64,000 bases of DNA from Nocardioides panzhihuensis (GCF_013408335.1 NZ_JACBZR010000001.1:2790001-2854000); one strand, 5' to 3'. Counted from the first letter of the stretch, positions 9,482 through 19,999 are shown. Notes: generated from the letters alone by a model not told the origin. Numbers and translations: made by a program.

Positions 9482-10852
9482 TCACCGGGTGAACGTGAAC
9501 CAGTTGAGGTTGACGAAGTCGGCCGGCTGGCCGCTCGTGAACCGCAGGAACACCGTGTGCGTGCCGGTCACCCCGCTGATGCTGCCCGGGACCGTACGCC
9601 AGCTCTGCCAGCCTCCCGTGTTCGCCACCGAGAAGCTGCCGATCGGGGCGTTGTTCACGTTGTCGAGGCGTACCTCTACCACGCCGCTGACCCCCGCGGG
9701 CGCACCGGAGGCGACCCGGGCGGAGAACGTACGGGCGGCGCTCGAGCCGAAGTTCACGCCGTCGTAGCGGAGCCAGTCGCCGTTGCTGAGGTAGCCGACG
9801 TTCTGACCGCCACCGGTGTCGGCGGTCGCCTCGGTCCGCGTGCCGCTCTGGGCGTTGTAGGACTCCGCCTGGATGGTCGAGTAGGCGTCCCGGTTGCCCG
9901 GGGCGGGCGGGTCGGTCGGCTCGGTGCTGCCGCCGCCCTTGGAGTAGACCGCGACGTAGTCGACCAGCATCGGCACGCCGGAGGCGGTCGCCGAGGTCGG
10001 GTTGCCGGGCCACCCGCCACCGATCGCGACGTTGAGGATGATGAAGAAGCCGTGGTTGGTCGCGTTGTTCCAGGTCGTCGCGTCGACCTGGTCCGAGCGG
10101 ACCGTGTGGTAGAGCGTGTTGTCGACGTAGAGTCGGATCTGCTGCGGGCTGGTGCTGCGGTCCCACTCCATCGCGTAGGTGTGGAACGACGACTGGCAGG
10201 TCGAGCCCGGGCAGCCCTGGAGGGTCCCGCCGAGGCCGGTGGTCTCGTTGCACGGGCCGCCGGGCGAGGTGCCGCAGTGCAGCGTTCCCCAGACCTGGTT
10301 GGCACCGTTGACGTTCTCCATGATGTCGATCTCGCCGATGCCCGGCCAGTTCCAGTAGTTGCCGCGGAAGGGCTCTCCCAGCATCCAGAACGCCGGCCAG
10401 ATGCCCTGGGCCGCCGCGCCGGTGACGTTCGGCATCTGGATGCGGCCCTCGACTCGGAGCACGCCGCCGGAGGGCGGCTGGAAGTCGGTACGGGTGGTCT
10501 CGATGCGCCCGGAGGTCCAGTTGCCGGCGCCGTCGCGGATCGGCTTGATGACGAGGTTGCCGTTGCCGTCCTGGTAGACGTTCTGGGTGCTGTCGCTGTG
10601 GTAGGCGATCTCCCCTGTGCCCCAGTTGGGGGCACCGCCGGGGTAGGAGTGGCCGATGTCGTACATCCAGTTGTTGGTGTTGATCCGCGACCCGGCCGCA
10701 CCGGTGAAGTCGTCGCTCCACACCTTCGTCCAGCCAGCCGGGGTGCCCGGCTCCGACGCCTCTGACGCCTGCCCGAACGATGTCAGCGGGATCGCCACCG
10801 CGACCACGCCGGCCGCGATCACAGCAGCTCCTAATGCCTTGAGACTTCTCAT
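9482..10852 (-). CDS. Secreted GH16 glycoside hydrolase with C-terminal CBM6-like module
   Basis: This 456-residue extracellular enzyme probably cleaves beta-1,3/1,4-glucan or a related polysaccharide. A signal peptide covers residues 1-30. The GH16 catalytic domain spans about 38-305 and contains the family nucleophile/acid motif GEIDIMENVNG (two catalytic Glu about 173 and 178) and the preceding WPAFWML. After a Thr/Pro linker, a CBM6-like beta-sandwich (IQAESYNAQSG...NGDWLRYDGVNFGSSAARTF) fills the C-terminus. An operator-like palindrome is 45-55 bases upstream and a LacI-type gene follows. Substrate specificity within GH16 is not certain. Confidence 0.9.
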   Translation of the reverse strand: MRSLKALGAAVIAAGVVAVAIPLTSFGQASEASEPGTPAGWTKVWSDDFTGAAGSRINTNNWMYDIGHSYPGGAPNWGTGEIAYHSDSTQNVYQDGNGNLVIKPIRDGAGNWTSGRIETTRTDFQPPSGGVLRVEGRIQMPNVTGAAAQGIWPAFWMLGEPFRGNYWNWPGIGEIDIMENVNGANQVWGTLHCGTSPGGPCNETTGLGGTLQGCPGSTCQSSFHTYAMEWDRSTSPQQIRLYVDNTLYHTVRSDQVDATTWNNATNHGFFIILNVAIGGGWPGNPTSATASGVPMLVDYVAVYSKGGGSTEPTDPPAPGNRDAYSTIQAESYNAQSGTRTEATADTGGGQNVGYLSNGDWLRYDGVNFGSSAARTFSARVASGAPAGVSGVVEVRLDNVNNAPIGSFSVANTGGWQSWRTVPGSISGVTGTHTVFLRFTSGQPADFVNLNWFTFTR

Positions 10853-10897
10853 GATGACTCGCTTCCCGATGAATGAGCGATGAGCCTGGCGACTCGT

Positions 10898-10909
10898 GAG
10901 AGCGCTCTC
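10898..10909. promoter_or_regulatory. LacI-type operator GAGAGCGCTCTC
   Basis: A perfect 12-bp palindrome with the central GCGC typical of actinobacterial LacI/CelR-type operators lies 46 bases upstream of the glycanase start. The adjacent LacI-family protein is the likely ligand. Confidence 0.6.
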
Positions 10910-11005
10910 TCGGGTTTAATGGTCCCAAAGCCGATGTGACCTGCGTCACCAAATCTCAATCTCTTTAACAACCCGCCGAGACGGCGCGTTCTGACCGAAA
11001 ACAGC

Positions 11006-11039
11006 GCCGAGTCGGCTCGTCATGACGAGCCGACTCGGC
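11006..11039. terminator. Perfect 34-bp palindrome, probable terminator of the ftsK-rodZ-like operon
   Basis: A 17-bp perfect inverted repeat (one arm GCCGAGTCGGCTCGTCA) with no spacer lies 53 bases beyond the RodZ-like stop codon. A partial third arm (GCCGACTCGGC) follows around 11060. There is no T-run, so it is either an intrinsic terminator of the high-GC type or a cruciform-forming site. Confidence 0.5.
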
Positions 11040-11091
11040 GGGGACTGTGGTCAGGACGCGCCGACTCGGCACTCCAGGGGCGGGGAGCGTG

Positions 11092-13062
11092 CTAGCCGGC
11101 CGTGTAGGTCCGCTGGGCCGCTTCGCCGGTCTTGCCGAGCTCGTTGGCCTTGCCGTCGCCGATGGCGACCTTGAGAGAACCGTCGGAGGTCTGGACCCGA
11201 AGCGGCGGGGTGACCTGGAGCTCCTTGGACTCACCGAAGGCGAGGTCTCCGCTGAAGACGACCTTGCCGCGCGAGTCGCGCACGACCACGTGGGCGCCGC
11301 CGCCGGCGGCGGAGATGGTCACCGGAACGGGCGAGGACTTGCCGTAGGGGCTGTCAGTGCCGGCTGAGCCGTCGAGCTGGATCGCCCCGGCCTCGGGCTG
11401 GCCCTGGGTGCCGTCCACGACCAGACGGGCGACCGACCAGACCAGGATGACCGCCATCACCGCCGCGACGAGAACCGACCAGGACGGACCGCCCCGCATC
11501 CGCCGGGACGGGCGGATCGCGGCGCTGTGGGCGAGCTCGGCCTCGAAGACGGCGCGCGCGCTCACCGGGCCGGAAGCGTGCTTCTCGTCGTAGGTGCGCA
11601 GCAGCGGCGCCACCTCGATCCCGAGGACACGCGCCAGCGTGCGAAGGTGGCCACGGGCGTAGAAGTCGCCGCCGCAGGGGCCGAAGTCGTCGACCTCGAT
11701 CGCCTCGATCACGTGGGGCCGGATCCGGGTCCACTCAGCCAGGCCGTCGATGTCCAGTGCGAGCCGGCGGCGGGCCGCGGCGATCTCGGCACCGATCTCG
11801 GGGACCTGGTTCGACATCTGCTCGGTGGGCTGGTCGTCCACGCCGTCGATGGAGAGCCCTTCGACCTGCTCGTCGGGCTCGGCGAGCGGACGTACGCCCT
11901 CGAGCTCGGAGTCATCGTCGTGAAGATCGACCGCGAACGCCTCGTCCTCGACGTCTGCGTCGACATCGGCACGGGACTGCGAAGGGTTCGACTGGAACGC
12001 GTTCGCGCCGTGGACGGCGACCGCCTCCTGCGGCTCCGGCGGCACGTAGCGGACGTCCACCCGGACCGCGGTCGAGGGCTCACGCAGCGGCACCGCCGCC
12101 TCGGACTTCACCTCGGGCTCGGGGTCGGTCTTCGGCGTCGTCTCGTCCTGTGTGTCCCGATCCACCTGATCCTGTCCCGCCTCGTCCACCACGTCCGCGG
12201 CATTGATATCAGGCTCGTCCAAGACCCGGAGCAGCCGGGGGTTGGTGTCGCCGGCCTGCGCGGAGAGGGGCGGCCGGACCGCGGTGTCGCCGTCGTCCAC
12301 GACCAGCTCGTCATCGGCCTCGCGACCGGCCTCTACGGCGGTCTCGTCGGTATCCGACTCCGGTCCCGTCGCCTCGAGCGCGGGGTCGATCTCGACGACC
12401 TCGACACCGTCGGCGGCCACGATCGCGATGGCCTCGGTGACGTCGTCGCCGGCACCGAGGACACGAGTGGAGAGGCCGAGCGGGAGCGAGAACGGCAGGC
12501 CGTAGAGACGCTGGGTCAGCATCGCCTGGCGCCGGGCGGTCGCGGAGAGCTCATCGAGCACCTCGTCCTCGTCGTGCAGCAGCACGCCGATGCGACCGTC
12601 CTTCCAGAACCGCTCGATCCCCTCGGGACGCGGGGTGTGCTCGACGGCCTCGATCTTCGACCACGGGATTCCCTGCCAGGTCTGGCCGAAGCGGAGGCGA
12701 ACGCCCTGCTCGTCCACGAGCAGCAGCGGCATCCGGGAGTCCCATGCCGTCCAGCCCTGCACCGCCGCGACGGCAAGCAGGATCAGGCCGACCAGATAGC
12801 CCTCGATGCCGCCGCGCAGCACGAAGGCCAGGCCGACCAGGAGGGAGGCGAGCGCCACGACCAGTGCGAGGCGGCCGTTGCGGCGTACCTCGACGACATC
12901 GACGTCGACATCAGTGTCGACATCGGCGTCAGGAGCCTCGCCGCTCGGAGCCGTCTCGGCTGCCTCGGTTGGTTCGGCCGGCTCGGTTGTCTCGGTTGTC
13001 TCGGTTGTCTCGACTGCTTCAGCAGGGTCGACGGTCTCGGCCGCCGGTGAATTCTCGCTCAC
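11092..13062 (-). CDS. RodZ-like membrane protein with N-terminal PH-like extension
   Basis: This 656-residue protein combines two parts. An acidic repetitive N-terminus ([14 protein letters not shown]) is followed by two membrane segments (about 64-84 and 88-106) and a PH-like region to about 190. After a long disordered acidic linker comes a RodZ-type helix-turn-helix (about 418-490: [21 protein letters not shown]), a membrane segment (about 525-545) and a DUF4115-like extracytoplasmic domain. RodZ proteins link MreB or cell-wall machinery; actinobacterial ones lacking MreB are of unknown role. Its ATG overlaps the ftsK stop by 4 bases, so it is coupled to a DNA translocase gene. Confidence 0.75.
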   Translation of the reverse strand: MSENSPAAETVDPAEAVETTETTETTEPAEPTEAAETAPSGEAPDADVDTDVDVDVVEVRRNGRLALVVALASLLVGLAFVLRGGIEGYLVGLILLAVAAVQGWTAWDSRMPLLLVDEQGVRLRFGQTWQGIPWSKIEAVEHTPRPEGIERFWKDGRIGVLLHDEDEVLDELSATARRQAMLTQRLYGLPFSLPLGLSTRVLGAGDDVTEAIAIVAADGVEVVEIDPALEATGPESDTDETAVEAGREADDELVVDDGDTAVRPPLSAQAGDTNPRLLRVLDEPDINAADVVDEAGQDQVDRDTQDETTPKTDPEPEVKSEAAVPLREPSTAVRVDVRYVPPEPQEAVAVHGANAFQSNPSQSRADVDADVEDEAFAVDLHDDDSELEGVRPLAEPDEQVEGLSIDGVDDQPTEQMSNQVPEIGAEIAAARRRLALDIDGLAEWTRIRPHVIEAIEVDDFGPCGGDFYARGHLRTLARVLGIEVAPLLRTYDEKHASGPVSARAVFEAELAHSAAIRPSRRMRGGPSWSVLVAAVMAVILVWSVARLVVDGTQGQPEAGAIQLDGSAGTDSPYGKSSPVPVTISAAGGGAHVVVRDSRGKVVFSGDLAFGESKELQVTPPLRVQTSDGSLKVAIGDGKANELGKTGEAAQRTYTAG

Positions 13063-15728
13063 ATCTCCCCCTGGATCGTTGCGATCACGCTGTCGATCTC
13101 GTCAGGCTTGACGAGTACGTCGCGTGCTTTGGAGCCCTCGGAGGCACCGACCACCCCGCGCGACTCGAGGATGTCCATGAGACGGCCGGCCTTGGCGAAC
13201 CCGACGCGGAGCTTGCGCTGCAGCATCGAGGTCGACCCGAACTGGGTGGAGACGATCAGCTCGATCGCCTGCACGACCAGGTCGATGTCGTCGCCGATGT
13301 CGTCTTCCAGCACCCGCTTGGTCTCGGCAGGGGCGGTGACATCGTCGCGGTAGGACGGCTCAAGCTGCCCCTTCACCGACTTCACGACTGCGTTGACCTC
13401 GGCCTCGGAGACCCAGGAGCCCTGCACACGGATCGGCTTGGAGGAGCCCATCGGCAGGAACAGCCCGTCACCCTGGCCGACCAGCTTCTCGGCGCCCGGC
13501 TGGTCGAGAATGACGCGCGAGTCTGCCAGCGACGAGGTCGCGAAGGCCAGCCGCGAGGGCACGTTGGCCTTGATCAGACCGGTCACCACGTCCACGGAGG
13601 GCCGCTGTGTGGCCAGCACCAGGTGGATGCCGGCTGCACGGGCGAGCTGGGTGATGCGGACGACGGCGTCCTCGACGTCGCGCGGGGCGACCATCATCAG
13701 GTCGGCGAGCTCGTCGACGATGACCAGCAGATACGGGTAGGGAGACAGGACCCGCTCGGAGTCGGGCGGCAGCTGCACCTTCCCGGCCCGTACGGCCTTG
13801 TTGAAGTCGTCGACGTGGCGGAAGCCGAAGTTGGCCAGGTCGTCGTAGCGCATGTCCATCTCGCGTACGACCCAGGCCAGTGCCTCGGCGGCCTTCTTCG
13901 GGTTGGTGATGATCGGCGTGATCAGGTGCGGCACGCCCTCGTAGGAGTTGAGCTCGACCCGCTTGGGGTCGACCATGATCATCCGCACCTCGTCGGGGGT
14001 GGCACGCATCAGCACCGAGGTGATCATCGAGTTGATGAAGGACGACTTACCCGAGCCGGTGGCACCCGCGACCAGCAGGTGGGGCATCTTGGCGAGGTTG
14101 GCGACCACGAAGCCGCCCTCGACGTCCTTGCCGACACCGGTGATCATCGGGTGGTGGTCGTTGCGCGCCGCGTTGGAGCGCAACACGTCCCCGAGGGTGA
14201 CGATCTCCTTGTCGATGTTGGGGATCTCCACACCGACGGCCGACTTGCCGGGGATCGGCGAGAGGATGCGCACGTCCGCGGAGGCCACCGCGTAGGCGAT
14301 GTTCTTCTGGATGCCGGTGATCTTCTCGACCTTCACACCGGCACCGAGCTCGACGATGTAGCGGGTGACCGTCGGGCCCCGGGTGTAGCCGGTGACCGCG
14401 GCGTCGATGTTGAACTCCTCCAGCACCGACTGGAGCCGGCTGACGATGTCGTCGGAGGCCTTGGAACGGGCCTTGTGCGGCGAGCCGGGCTTGAGCAGGT
14501 CGCTGGCCGGGAGCGTGTAGGCGACGTCTCCGGCGAGCATCAGCTGCTCGACACGCTGCGGCAGCTCGGTGTGGGGCGGCGGCTCCAGCTCGCGCTTCTT
14601 GCCGGCCCGCGGCGCGGTCTCGCCGACGGCGGGCAGGAGACCTGCGGCGTCGCTCGGGGCGGCCTCGTTCGGCTGGGTGTCGGCGTCGGAGTCCTCGTCG
14701 AGCGCGAGCGCGATGTCGAGCCCGTCCTTCTTGCGCTTCTTCTTCGGCTTCTCCTCCTCGAGGAGCGGCGTCTCGTAGGGCTCGAAGCCCTCGGGGTCGA
14801 AGGTGTCGTCGTCGGCGAAGAGCTTCCCGCCCTTGCGCACCCGGCGCATGTTGGTGCCGCTCTCGCCCGGCTCCTCGACCGGCGTCAGGCCGAGCGCACG
14901 GTTGCGCAGGTCCACCAGCCGGCTCGGCACCTGGTAGAGCGGCGTCCCGGTGATGACCAGGATGCCGAAGACGACGAGCAACGAGAGGAGTACGACGACC
15001 ACAGCCGTCGAGCGCAGGACGTCGAGCAGCAGGCTGGCCACGACGTAGCCGATCGCGCCCCCGGCCCACTGCAGCTCGCTGCTGTCGCCGGAGGTGGGCT
15101 GCGGGTTGCCGTTGGCGATCTGGATGATGCCGAGCGTGGCCATCAGGAACGCCGACCAGCCGATCACGATCCGCCCGACCGGGGCGGCGTCGACCGGGTC
15201 GCGCATCAGCCGGACACCGGCGACGACGAGGCCGACCGGCACCAGCCAGCCGACCTTGCCGACGACGCCGGCCACGGCGATGCGGACGACATCGAAGAAC
15301 TGCCCACCGAGCTGGAACCAGACGCCGGCGGCGACGAGGACGGAGAGGCCGATCAGGAACAGGCCGGCACCATCACGCCGGTGCTCCGGCTCGAGGTCGC
15401 TGGCGGCCTGGCCACCGACTCGGAAGAGGGCCGCCACTCCCCCGGCGATCGCCAGCCACAGGCTGGCGATGGTCGAGAAGATGGCGTCGAAGAGGACTGC
15501 GATCGGGCTCGGCCCGTTGCGTACGGCACGCGGTGGCGTACGGTTCGTCTTCCGGTTGGCTGTCTTTGCTGCGGGACGGCGCTTGGTCTGTCCTTTTTGA
15601 GGCGCTGCCTTTGAGCGGGCCCGGCTCGTGGCCGTTGCTCGCTTTGTCGTGGTCGTACTCCGGGGACGGGTGCTCTTGGCTGTGGACGAGCTCCGCGAAC
15701 CCGGCGGGGAAGACGTACGGGTCGCCAT
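13059..15728 (-). CDS. ftsK: DNA translocase FtsK/SpoIIIE
   Basis: FtsK pumps chromosomal DNA through the closing septum. From the ATG at 15728 the protein has 889 residues: a basic Ser/Thr-rich N-terminus, several membrane segments (about 75-250), an acidic linker, the ATPase with Walker [13 protein letters not shown] (near residue 550) and Walker [13 protein letters not shown], and a C-terminal gamma winged-helix domain ([20 protein letters not shown]). The start at 15728 is favoured over one at 15815 because TACCCT lies exactly 6 bases upstream, giving a leaderless start, and the longer form would overlap the divergent gene. Confidence 0.93.
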   Translation of the reverse strand: MATRTSSPPGSRSSSTAKSTRPRSTTTTKRATATSRARSKAAPQKGQTKRRPAAKTANRKTNRTPPRAVRNGPSPIAVLFDAIFSTIASLWLAIAGGVAALFRVGGQAASDLEPEHRRDGAGLFLIGLSVLVAAGVWFQLGGQFFDVVRIAVAGVVGKVGWLVPVGLVVAGVRLMRDPVDAAPVGRIVIGWSAFLMATLGIIQIANGNPQPTSGDSSELQWAGGAIGYVVASLLLDVLRSTAVVVVLLSLLVVFGILVITGTPLYQVPSRLVDLRNRALGLTPVEEPGESGTNMRRVRKGGKLFADDDTFDPEGFEPYETPLLEEEKPKKKRKKDGLDIALALDEDSDADTQPNEAAPSDAAGLLPAVGETAPRAGKKRELEPPPHTELPQRVEQLMLAGDVAYTLPASDLLKPGSPHKARSKASDDIVSRLQSVLEEFNIDAAVTGYTRGPTVTRYIVELGAGVKVEKITGIQKNIAYAVASADVRILSPIPGKSAVGVEIPNIDKEIVTLGDVLRSNAARNDHHPMITGVGKDVEGGFVVANLAKMPHLLVAGATGSGKSSFINSMITSVLMRATPDEVRMIMVDPKRVELNSYEGVPHLITPIITNPKKAAEALAWVVREMDMRYDDLANFGFRHVDDFNKAVRAGKVQLPPDSERVLSPYPYLLVIVDELADLMMVAPRDVEDAVVRITQLARAAGIHLVLATQRPSVDVVTGLIKANVPSRLAFATSSLADSRVILDQPGAEKLVGQGDGLFLPMGSSKPIRVQGSWVSEAEVNAVVKSVKGQLEPSYRDDVTAPAETKRVLEDDIGDDIDLVVQAIELIVSTQFGSTSMLQRKLRVGFAKAGRLMDILESRGVVGASEGSKARDVLVKPDEIDSVIATIQGEM

Positions 15729-15734
15729 ACAAAC

Positions 15735-15740
15735 AGGGTA
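15735..15740 (-). promoter_or_regulatory. -10 element of ftsK (leaderless)
   Basis: TACCCT on the minus strand ends 6 bases before the ftsK ATG. It lies only about 55 bases from the divergent -10 of the lysoplasmalogenase gene. Confidence 0.5.
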
Positions 15741-15792
15741 TTTGACCAGGTGGTCTGGCTCCGGGACCCCATGGGGGTGTGTTGCATCGGTG

Positions 15793-15798
15793 TAGTTT
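15793..15798 (+). promoter_or_regulatory. -10 element of the lysoplasmalogenase gene (leaderless)
   Basis: TAGTTT ends 6 bases before the ATG at 15805 and no Shine-Dalgarno is present. Confidence 0.45.
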
Positions 15799-15804
15799 GC
15801 CGAC

Positions 15805-16464
15805 ATGCAGAGCATCGCGGTCCTGGTCGCACTCCTGACCGTCGCCGACGCCGTGACGGACTGGACGTGCGTGTGGTCCGGACGGCGAAGGCTCCACTAT
15901 CTCACCAAGCCGCTGGTGATGGTGGGGCTGATGGTGTTGGTGGTGCTCCTCGACGACGGCGAGACGGCGGCCCGGTGGCTCCTCGTCGCGCTCTTCTTCG
16001 GGATGCTCGGTGACATCTCGTTGATCGGCTCCTCGACCCGGCGCTTCCTCGGCGGCGTGGCGCTCTTCTTCGTCGGCCATCTGGCATACGCCGCAGCCTT
16101 CCTCGCCCTCGGCCTGGACGCACCCGGGTGGTCCTGGGCGGGCGTCGCGGTCGCGTTGGTGCTCGCGATCCCGATGGGCCGGGTCCTGCGTGGCGCGCGC
16201 CTGATGGGCGGTCGGCCGATGATGGCGGCGCTGGCCGTGTACTCCCTGGTCATCGCCACCATGCTGGTGCTCGGCTGGCTGACCGGGAGCGTGTGGATCG
16301 CCGCCGGTGCGCTGGTCTTCGTGGTCAGCGACACCCTGATCGGGCTCAATCTGGCCGAGCACGGCAACGAGACGCCTCGCCTGGCCAACGTGGCGGTCAT
16401 GGTGACCTATCACGTCGGCCAGGCGCTGATCACGGCTGGCGTGCTGCTCGCTATGCCTCGATGA
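15805..16464 (+). CDS. YhhN/TMEM86-family lysoplasmalogenase-like membrane protein
   Basis: This is a 219-residue membrane protein with about eight short hydrophobic helices. The YhhN family features are the early LTKPLVM motif (Lys-Pro in the second helix), [11 protein letters not shown] and [13 protein letters not shown], whose Asp residues are conserved in the family. Characterised relatives hydrolyse the vinyl-ether bond of lysoplasmalogens; whether this protein does is not known. It is divergent from ftsK and its 3' end overlaps the convergent RNase J gene by 14 bases. Confidence 0.82.
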   Translation: MQSIAVLVALLTVADAVTDWTCVWSGRRRLHYLTKPLVMVGLMVLVVLLDDGETAARWLLVALFFGMLGDISLIGSSTRRFLGGVALFFVGHLAYAAAFLALGLDAPGWSWAGVAVALVLAIPMGRVLRGARLMGGRPMMAALAVYSLVIATMLVLGWLTGSVWIAAGALVFVVSDTLIGLNLAEHGNETPRLANVAVMVTYHVGQALITAGVLLAMPR

Positions 16465-18142
16465 CGACCGGGACGATCATCGGGCGACGGCGATGGGTGC
16501 TGGAGACCCAGCGTCCGAACGTACGCCGGATGGCCTGCTGCAGCTGGTAGGTGTCGGTCGCGCCCTCGGAGATGGCACGGTTGACCGCCTTGATGATCGG
16601 CTGCTTGACCGGCTCGAAGGCGTTGTCGGGCCACACGTGGCCGCGGGCGTGGATCTCCGGGCCACTGGCGACGACGCCCTTGACAGAGTCGACCACGATG
16701 ACGATCGAGACGAAGCCCTCCTCGCTGAGGATCCGGCGGTCCTTGAGCTCGGACTCGGTGACGTCACCGACGGTGGTGCCGTCGACGAAGACGTACCCGC
16801 ACTCGACCTTGCCCGCGATCTCGGCCTTGCCGTCGATGAGGTCGACGACCACGCCGTCCTCGGCGTAGACGACGCTCTCGACCCCGGTCTGGCGGGCCAG
16901 GTCACCGTTGGCGAGCAGGTGGCGCACCTCGCCGTGGACAGGCATCACGTTGCGTGGGCGGACGATGTTGTAGCAGTAGAGCAGCTCCCCGGCGCTCGCG
17001 TGGCCGGAGACGTGCACCAGCGCGTTGCCCTTGTGGACCACGTTGGCGCCCAGGCGGGCGAGCCCGTTGATCACCCGGTAGATCGAGTTCTCGTTGCCCG
17101 GGATCAGGCTGCTGGCCAGCAGGACGGTGTCGCCCGGCTCGATGTGCACGAAGTTGTGGGTGCCGTTGGCGATCCGCGACAGCGCCGACATCGGCTCGCC
17201 CTGCGAGCCGGTCGAGACCATGACGACCTTCTCCGGCGGCAGGTCGGCGAGCTCCTTGGCATCGACGATGACGTTGTCGGGCACGTGCAGATAGCCCAGG
17301 TCGGAGGCGATCTGCATGTTGCGGACCATCGAACGACCGACGTACGCCACCTTGCGGCCATGCGCGACCGCACTGTCGAGGACCTGCTGGACGCGGTGCA
17401 CGTGTGAGGCGAAGCAGGCCACGATGATGCGCTGGTCCGACTCCCGGAAGACCTGCTCGATCGCGGGCGCGATCTTCTTCTCCCCGGTCGTGAAGCCGGG
17501 CATCTCGGCGTTGGTGGAGTCGACCAGGAAGAGATCGACGCCTTCCTCCCCCAGGCGCGCGAACGCCCGCAGGTCGGTGATCCGGCCGTCCAGCGGGAGC
17601 TGGTCCATCTTGAAGTCACCGGTGTGCAGGACGAGGCCCGCCGGGGTGCGGATCGCGACCGCGAACGCGTCCGGGATGGAGTGGTTGACCGCCACGAACT
17701 CGAGCTCGAACGGCCCGAAGGAGATCGTGTCGCCCTCGCGTACCTTGTGCTGGACGGTCTCGCGCAGGCGGTGCTCGCGCAGCTTGGAGCCCAGCAGGGC
17801 AAGAGTCAGCTCGGAGCCGACCAGTGGGATGTTCTGCCGCTCCCTGAGGAGATATGGCGTTGCCCCGATGTGGTCCTCGTGACCATGGGTCAGGACCAGC
17901 GCCTCGATGTCCCCGAGCCGGTCACGGATCGGGCCGAAGTCGGGCAGGATCAGGTCGACGCCCGGCTGGTGCTCTTCAGGGAAGAGCACGCCGCAGTCGA
18001 CGATGAGCAGTCGGCCGTCGTACTCGAAGACGGTCATGTTGCGGCCGATTTCGCCGAGGCCGCCGAGAGGGGTGACTCGCAGGCCGCCCTTGGGGAGCTT
18101 GCCAGGTTCGGTCAGCTCCGGGTGTGGGTGAGACAAAGGCAT
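16451..18142 (-). CDS. rnj: Ribonuclease J
   Basis: RNase J is a metallo-beta-lactamase/beta-CASP ribonuclease with endonuclease and 5' exonuclease activity that matures rRNA and degrades mRNA. The zinc-binding motif HGHEDHIG lies at residues 86-93, followed by VAVNHSIPDAF, the HTGDFKMD motif, and the beta-CASP HVSGHASAGE region. The length of 563 residues is typical. It starts 5 bases downstream of dapA on the same strand; dapA-rnj is a common actinobacterial gene pair. Confidence 0.94.
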   Translation of the reverse strand: MPLSHPHPELTEPGKLPKGGLRVTPLGGLGEIGRNMTVFEYDGRLLIVDCGVLFPEEHQPGVDLILPDFGPIRDRLGDIEALVLTHGHEDHIGATPYLLRERQNIPLVGSELTLALLGSKLREHRLRETVQHKVREGDTISFGPFELEFVAVNHSIPDAFAVAIRTPAGLVLHTGDFKMDQLPLDGRITDLRAFARLGEEGVDLFLVDSTNAEMPGFTTGEKKIAPAIEQVFRESDQRIIVACFASHVHRVQQVLDSAVAHGRKVAYVGRSMVRNMQIASDLGYLHVPDNVIVDAKELADLPPEKVVMVSTGSQGEPMSALSRIANGTHNFVHIEPGDTVLLASSLIPGNENSIYRVINGLARLGANVVHKGNALVHVSGHASAGELLYCYNIVRPRNVMPVHGEVRHLLANGDLARQTGVESVVYAEDGVVVDLIDGKAEIAGKVECGYVFVDGTTVGDVTESELKDRRILSEEGFVSIVIVVDSVKGVVASGPEIHARGHVWPDNAFEPVKQPIIKAVNRAISEGATDTYQLQQAIRRTFGRWVSSTHRRRPMIVPVVIEA

Positions 18143-18147
18143 TCCTT

Positions 18148-19035
18148 CTAAAGAAGGCCAGAGGCCTCCAACCCGGCTCGCAGCGCTTCGACCTCGTCGT
18201 CGTCGAGCGCCACCAGGGGCCCTCGTACGTGACGGTTGTCGATGACGCCGGTCAGCTCGAGTGCGGCCTTGGCAGTGGTGGCTCCGTAGTTCGGGACGCC
18301 CATGATGGCGTCGATCGCGGGGAGCATCCGCGCATAAGTCTTGCGGGCGGTCTCGATGTCGCTCGCCGCGAAGGCGTCGACCATCGTCCGGGTCTGGTCA
18401 CCGAGCACGTGGGCGGCGACGCTGATCACACCGACGGCGCCGTGCGCCAGCCAGGCGAGGGTGAGCGCATCGTCGCCGGAGTAGATGTTGTAGCCGAGGT
18501 CGAGCAGCCGGGCGCCGCGCGGGAAGTCGCCCGCGGCCTCCTTGACCGCGACGACCGTGTCCCAGCTGATCGCCTCACGGTAGGTGTCGAGGGTGATCGG
18601 GGACCCGGTGCGGCCGGGGACGTCGTAGAGGATGACCGGGGTGTCGGTGGCGGAGACGACGGTGCGGAAGTGCTCGCGGATGCCGCGCTCGCCTGGCTTG
18701 TTGTAGTAGGGCGTCACCAGCAGCAGGCCGTCGGCGCCGACCTTGGCTGCCTGCTTGGCGAGCTCGACCGTGGTGCGGGTGTCGTTGGTGCCGATGCCGG
18801 CCACGATCTTGGCACGGTCGCCGACAGCGTCCTTGACCGCCGCCAGGATCTCGCCGTCCTCGGCCGGCGTGGTGGTCGGCGACTCGCCGGTGGTGCCGGA
18901 GACGACGATGCCATCGTGTCCGTGCTCGACCAGGTGCTTGGCGACTTTCTGGGTCTGCTCCAGGTCGACCGAGCCATCGTCGTTGAAGATCGTGACGAGT
19001 GCGGAGAGCACGGTGCCGAACGGAGCATCAGTCAT
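18148..19035 (-). CDS. dapA: 4-hydroxy-tetrahydrodipicolinate synthase
   Basis: DapA condenses pyruvate with aspartate semialdehyde, the first committed step to diaminopimelate and lysine. The 295-residue TIM barrel shows the family motifs VSGTTGESPTT, the catalytic Tyr in LLVTPYYNKP, and the Schiff-base lysine in VVAVKEAAGD (about residue 164). The start is ATG at 19035 with the -10-like TAGTCT 7 bases upstream and no Shine-Dalgarno, consistent with a leaderless transcript. It is cotranscribed with rnj. Confidence 0.95.
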   Translation of the reverse strand: MTDAPFGTVLSALVTIFNDDGSVDLEQTQKVAKHLVEHGHDGIVVSGTTGESPTTTPAEDGEILAAVKDAVGDRAKIVAGIGTNDTRTTVELAKQAAKVGADGLLLVTPYYNKPGERGIREHFRTVVSATDTPVILYDVPGRTGSPITLDTYREAISWDTVVAVKEAAGDFPRGARLLDLGYNIYSGDDALTLAWLAHGAVGVISVAAHVLGDQTRTMVDAFAASDIETARKTYARMLPAIDAIMGVPNYGATTAKAALELTGVIDNRHVRGPLVALDDDEVEALRAGLEASGLL

Positions 19036-19042
19036 GACATAC

Positions 19043-19048
19043 AGACTA
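19043..19048 (-). promoter_or_regulatory. -10 element of dapA (leaderless)
   Basis: TAGTCT on the minus strand ends 7 bases before the dapA ATG. Confidence 0.45.
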
Positions 19049-19051
19049 TCG

Positions 19052-19999
19052 TCAGACGCGCGGAAGGACCTCGTCGGCTACGAGTCCGAGATGGTCGAGA
19101 TCGCTCAGGTCGAGCACCTGGAGGTAGATCCGGCTGGCGCCGGCGTCCTCGAAGCGCTTGATCTTGGCGACCACCTCGTCCGGAGTCCCGGCGAGGCCGT
19201 TCTCACGCAGCTCGGCGGGCTCGCGGCCGATCGCCTGCGCACGACGGGCGATCTCGTCCTCGTCGCGACCGACGCAGAGCACCTGGGCCGCCGAGTAGAT
19301 GATCGAGTCGTCGCGTCCGGCCGCCTCGAGAAAGCGTCCGACGTTCTCGAAGAGCGCCTGAGAGTCCGCGACGGAGACGAAGGCGGCGTTGAACTCGTCG
19401 GCGAAGGCGGCGGCCAGCGTCGGCGTACGCTTCTTGCCGCCGCCGCCCACGATCACCGGGATCGAGCCGGCGTGGCCGCGGGTCTGGACCGGCTTCGGCA
19501 GGCCCGGGCTGTTCTTGATGGTGTAGTGCTTGCCCTCGAAGTCGAAGGTCGCCCCCGGCTCGGTCGCCCACAGCCCGGTGATGATCTCGAGCTGCTCCTC
19601 GAGCCTGTCGAACCTCTCCCCCAGGGCGGGGAACGGGATGCCGTACGCCTCGTGCTCCTCCTCGAACCAGCCCGCCCCCAGGCCGAGCTCGACCCGACCG
19701 TCGGACATGTCGTCCACGTTGGCGGCCTGGATGGCCAGGACGCCCGGGAGGCGGAAGGTCGCGGAGGTGACCAGCGTGCCGAGGCGGATGGTGCTCGTGT
19801 CGCGGGCCAGGCCGGCGAGCGTCGTCCACGCGTCGCTCGGCCCGGGCAGCCCGTCCACCGATCCCATCTTCAGGTAGTGGTCGGAGCGGAAGAACGCCCC
19901 GAACCCGAGCTCCTCGGCCTTCTGTGCGACGGCCAGGATGTCGGCGTAGGAAGCCCCCTGCTGAGGCTCGGTGAAGATGCGCAGCTCCATGCCGCTCAC
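19052..19999 (-). CDS. LLM-class F420-dependent oxidoreductase
   Basis: This 315-residue protein belongs to the luciferase-like monooxygenase superfamily in its F420-binding branch. The N-terminus ELRIFTEPQQGASYADILAVA, the FFRSDHYLKM motif and GLGAGWFEEEHEAYGIPFP are typical of that branch. Such enzymes use reduced F420 on varied substrates and the substrate here cannot be named. The start is either GTG at 19999 or ATG at 19990. A luciferase-like protein using FMNH2 is the alternative. Confidence 0.85.
   Translation of the reverse strand: MSGMELRIFTEPQQGASYADILAVAQKAEELGFGAFFRSDHYLKMGSVDGLPGPSDAWTTLAGLARDTSTIRLGTLVTSATFRLPGVLAIQAANVDDMSDGRVELGLGAGWFEEEHEAYGIPFPALGERFDRLEEQLEIITGLWATEPGATFDFEGKHYTIKNSPGLPKPVQTRGHAGSIPVIVGGGGKKRTPTLAAAFADEFNAAFVSVADSQALFENVGRFLEAAGRDDSIIYSAAQVLCVGRDEDEIARRAQAIGREPAELRENGLAGTPDEVVAKIKRFEDAGASRIYLQVLDLSDLDHLGLVADEVLPRV

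Noticed and set aside
12744..15614. Very long plus-strand open frame opposite ftsK and the RodZ-like gene
   Set aside because: It is a high-GC antisense frame. Its translation is Arg/Gly/Asp-rich without domains, while the minus-strand genes show full family motifs.
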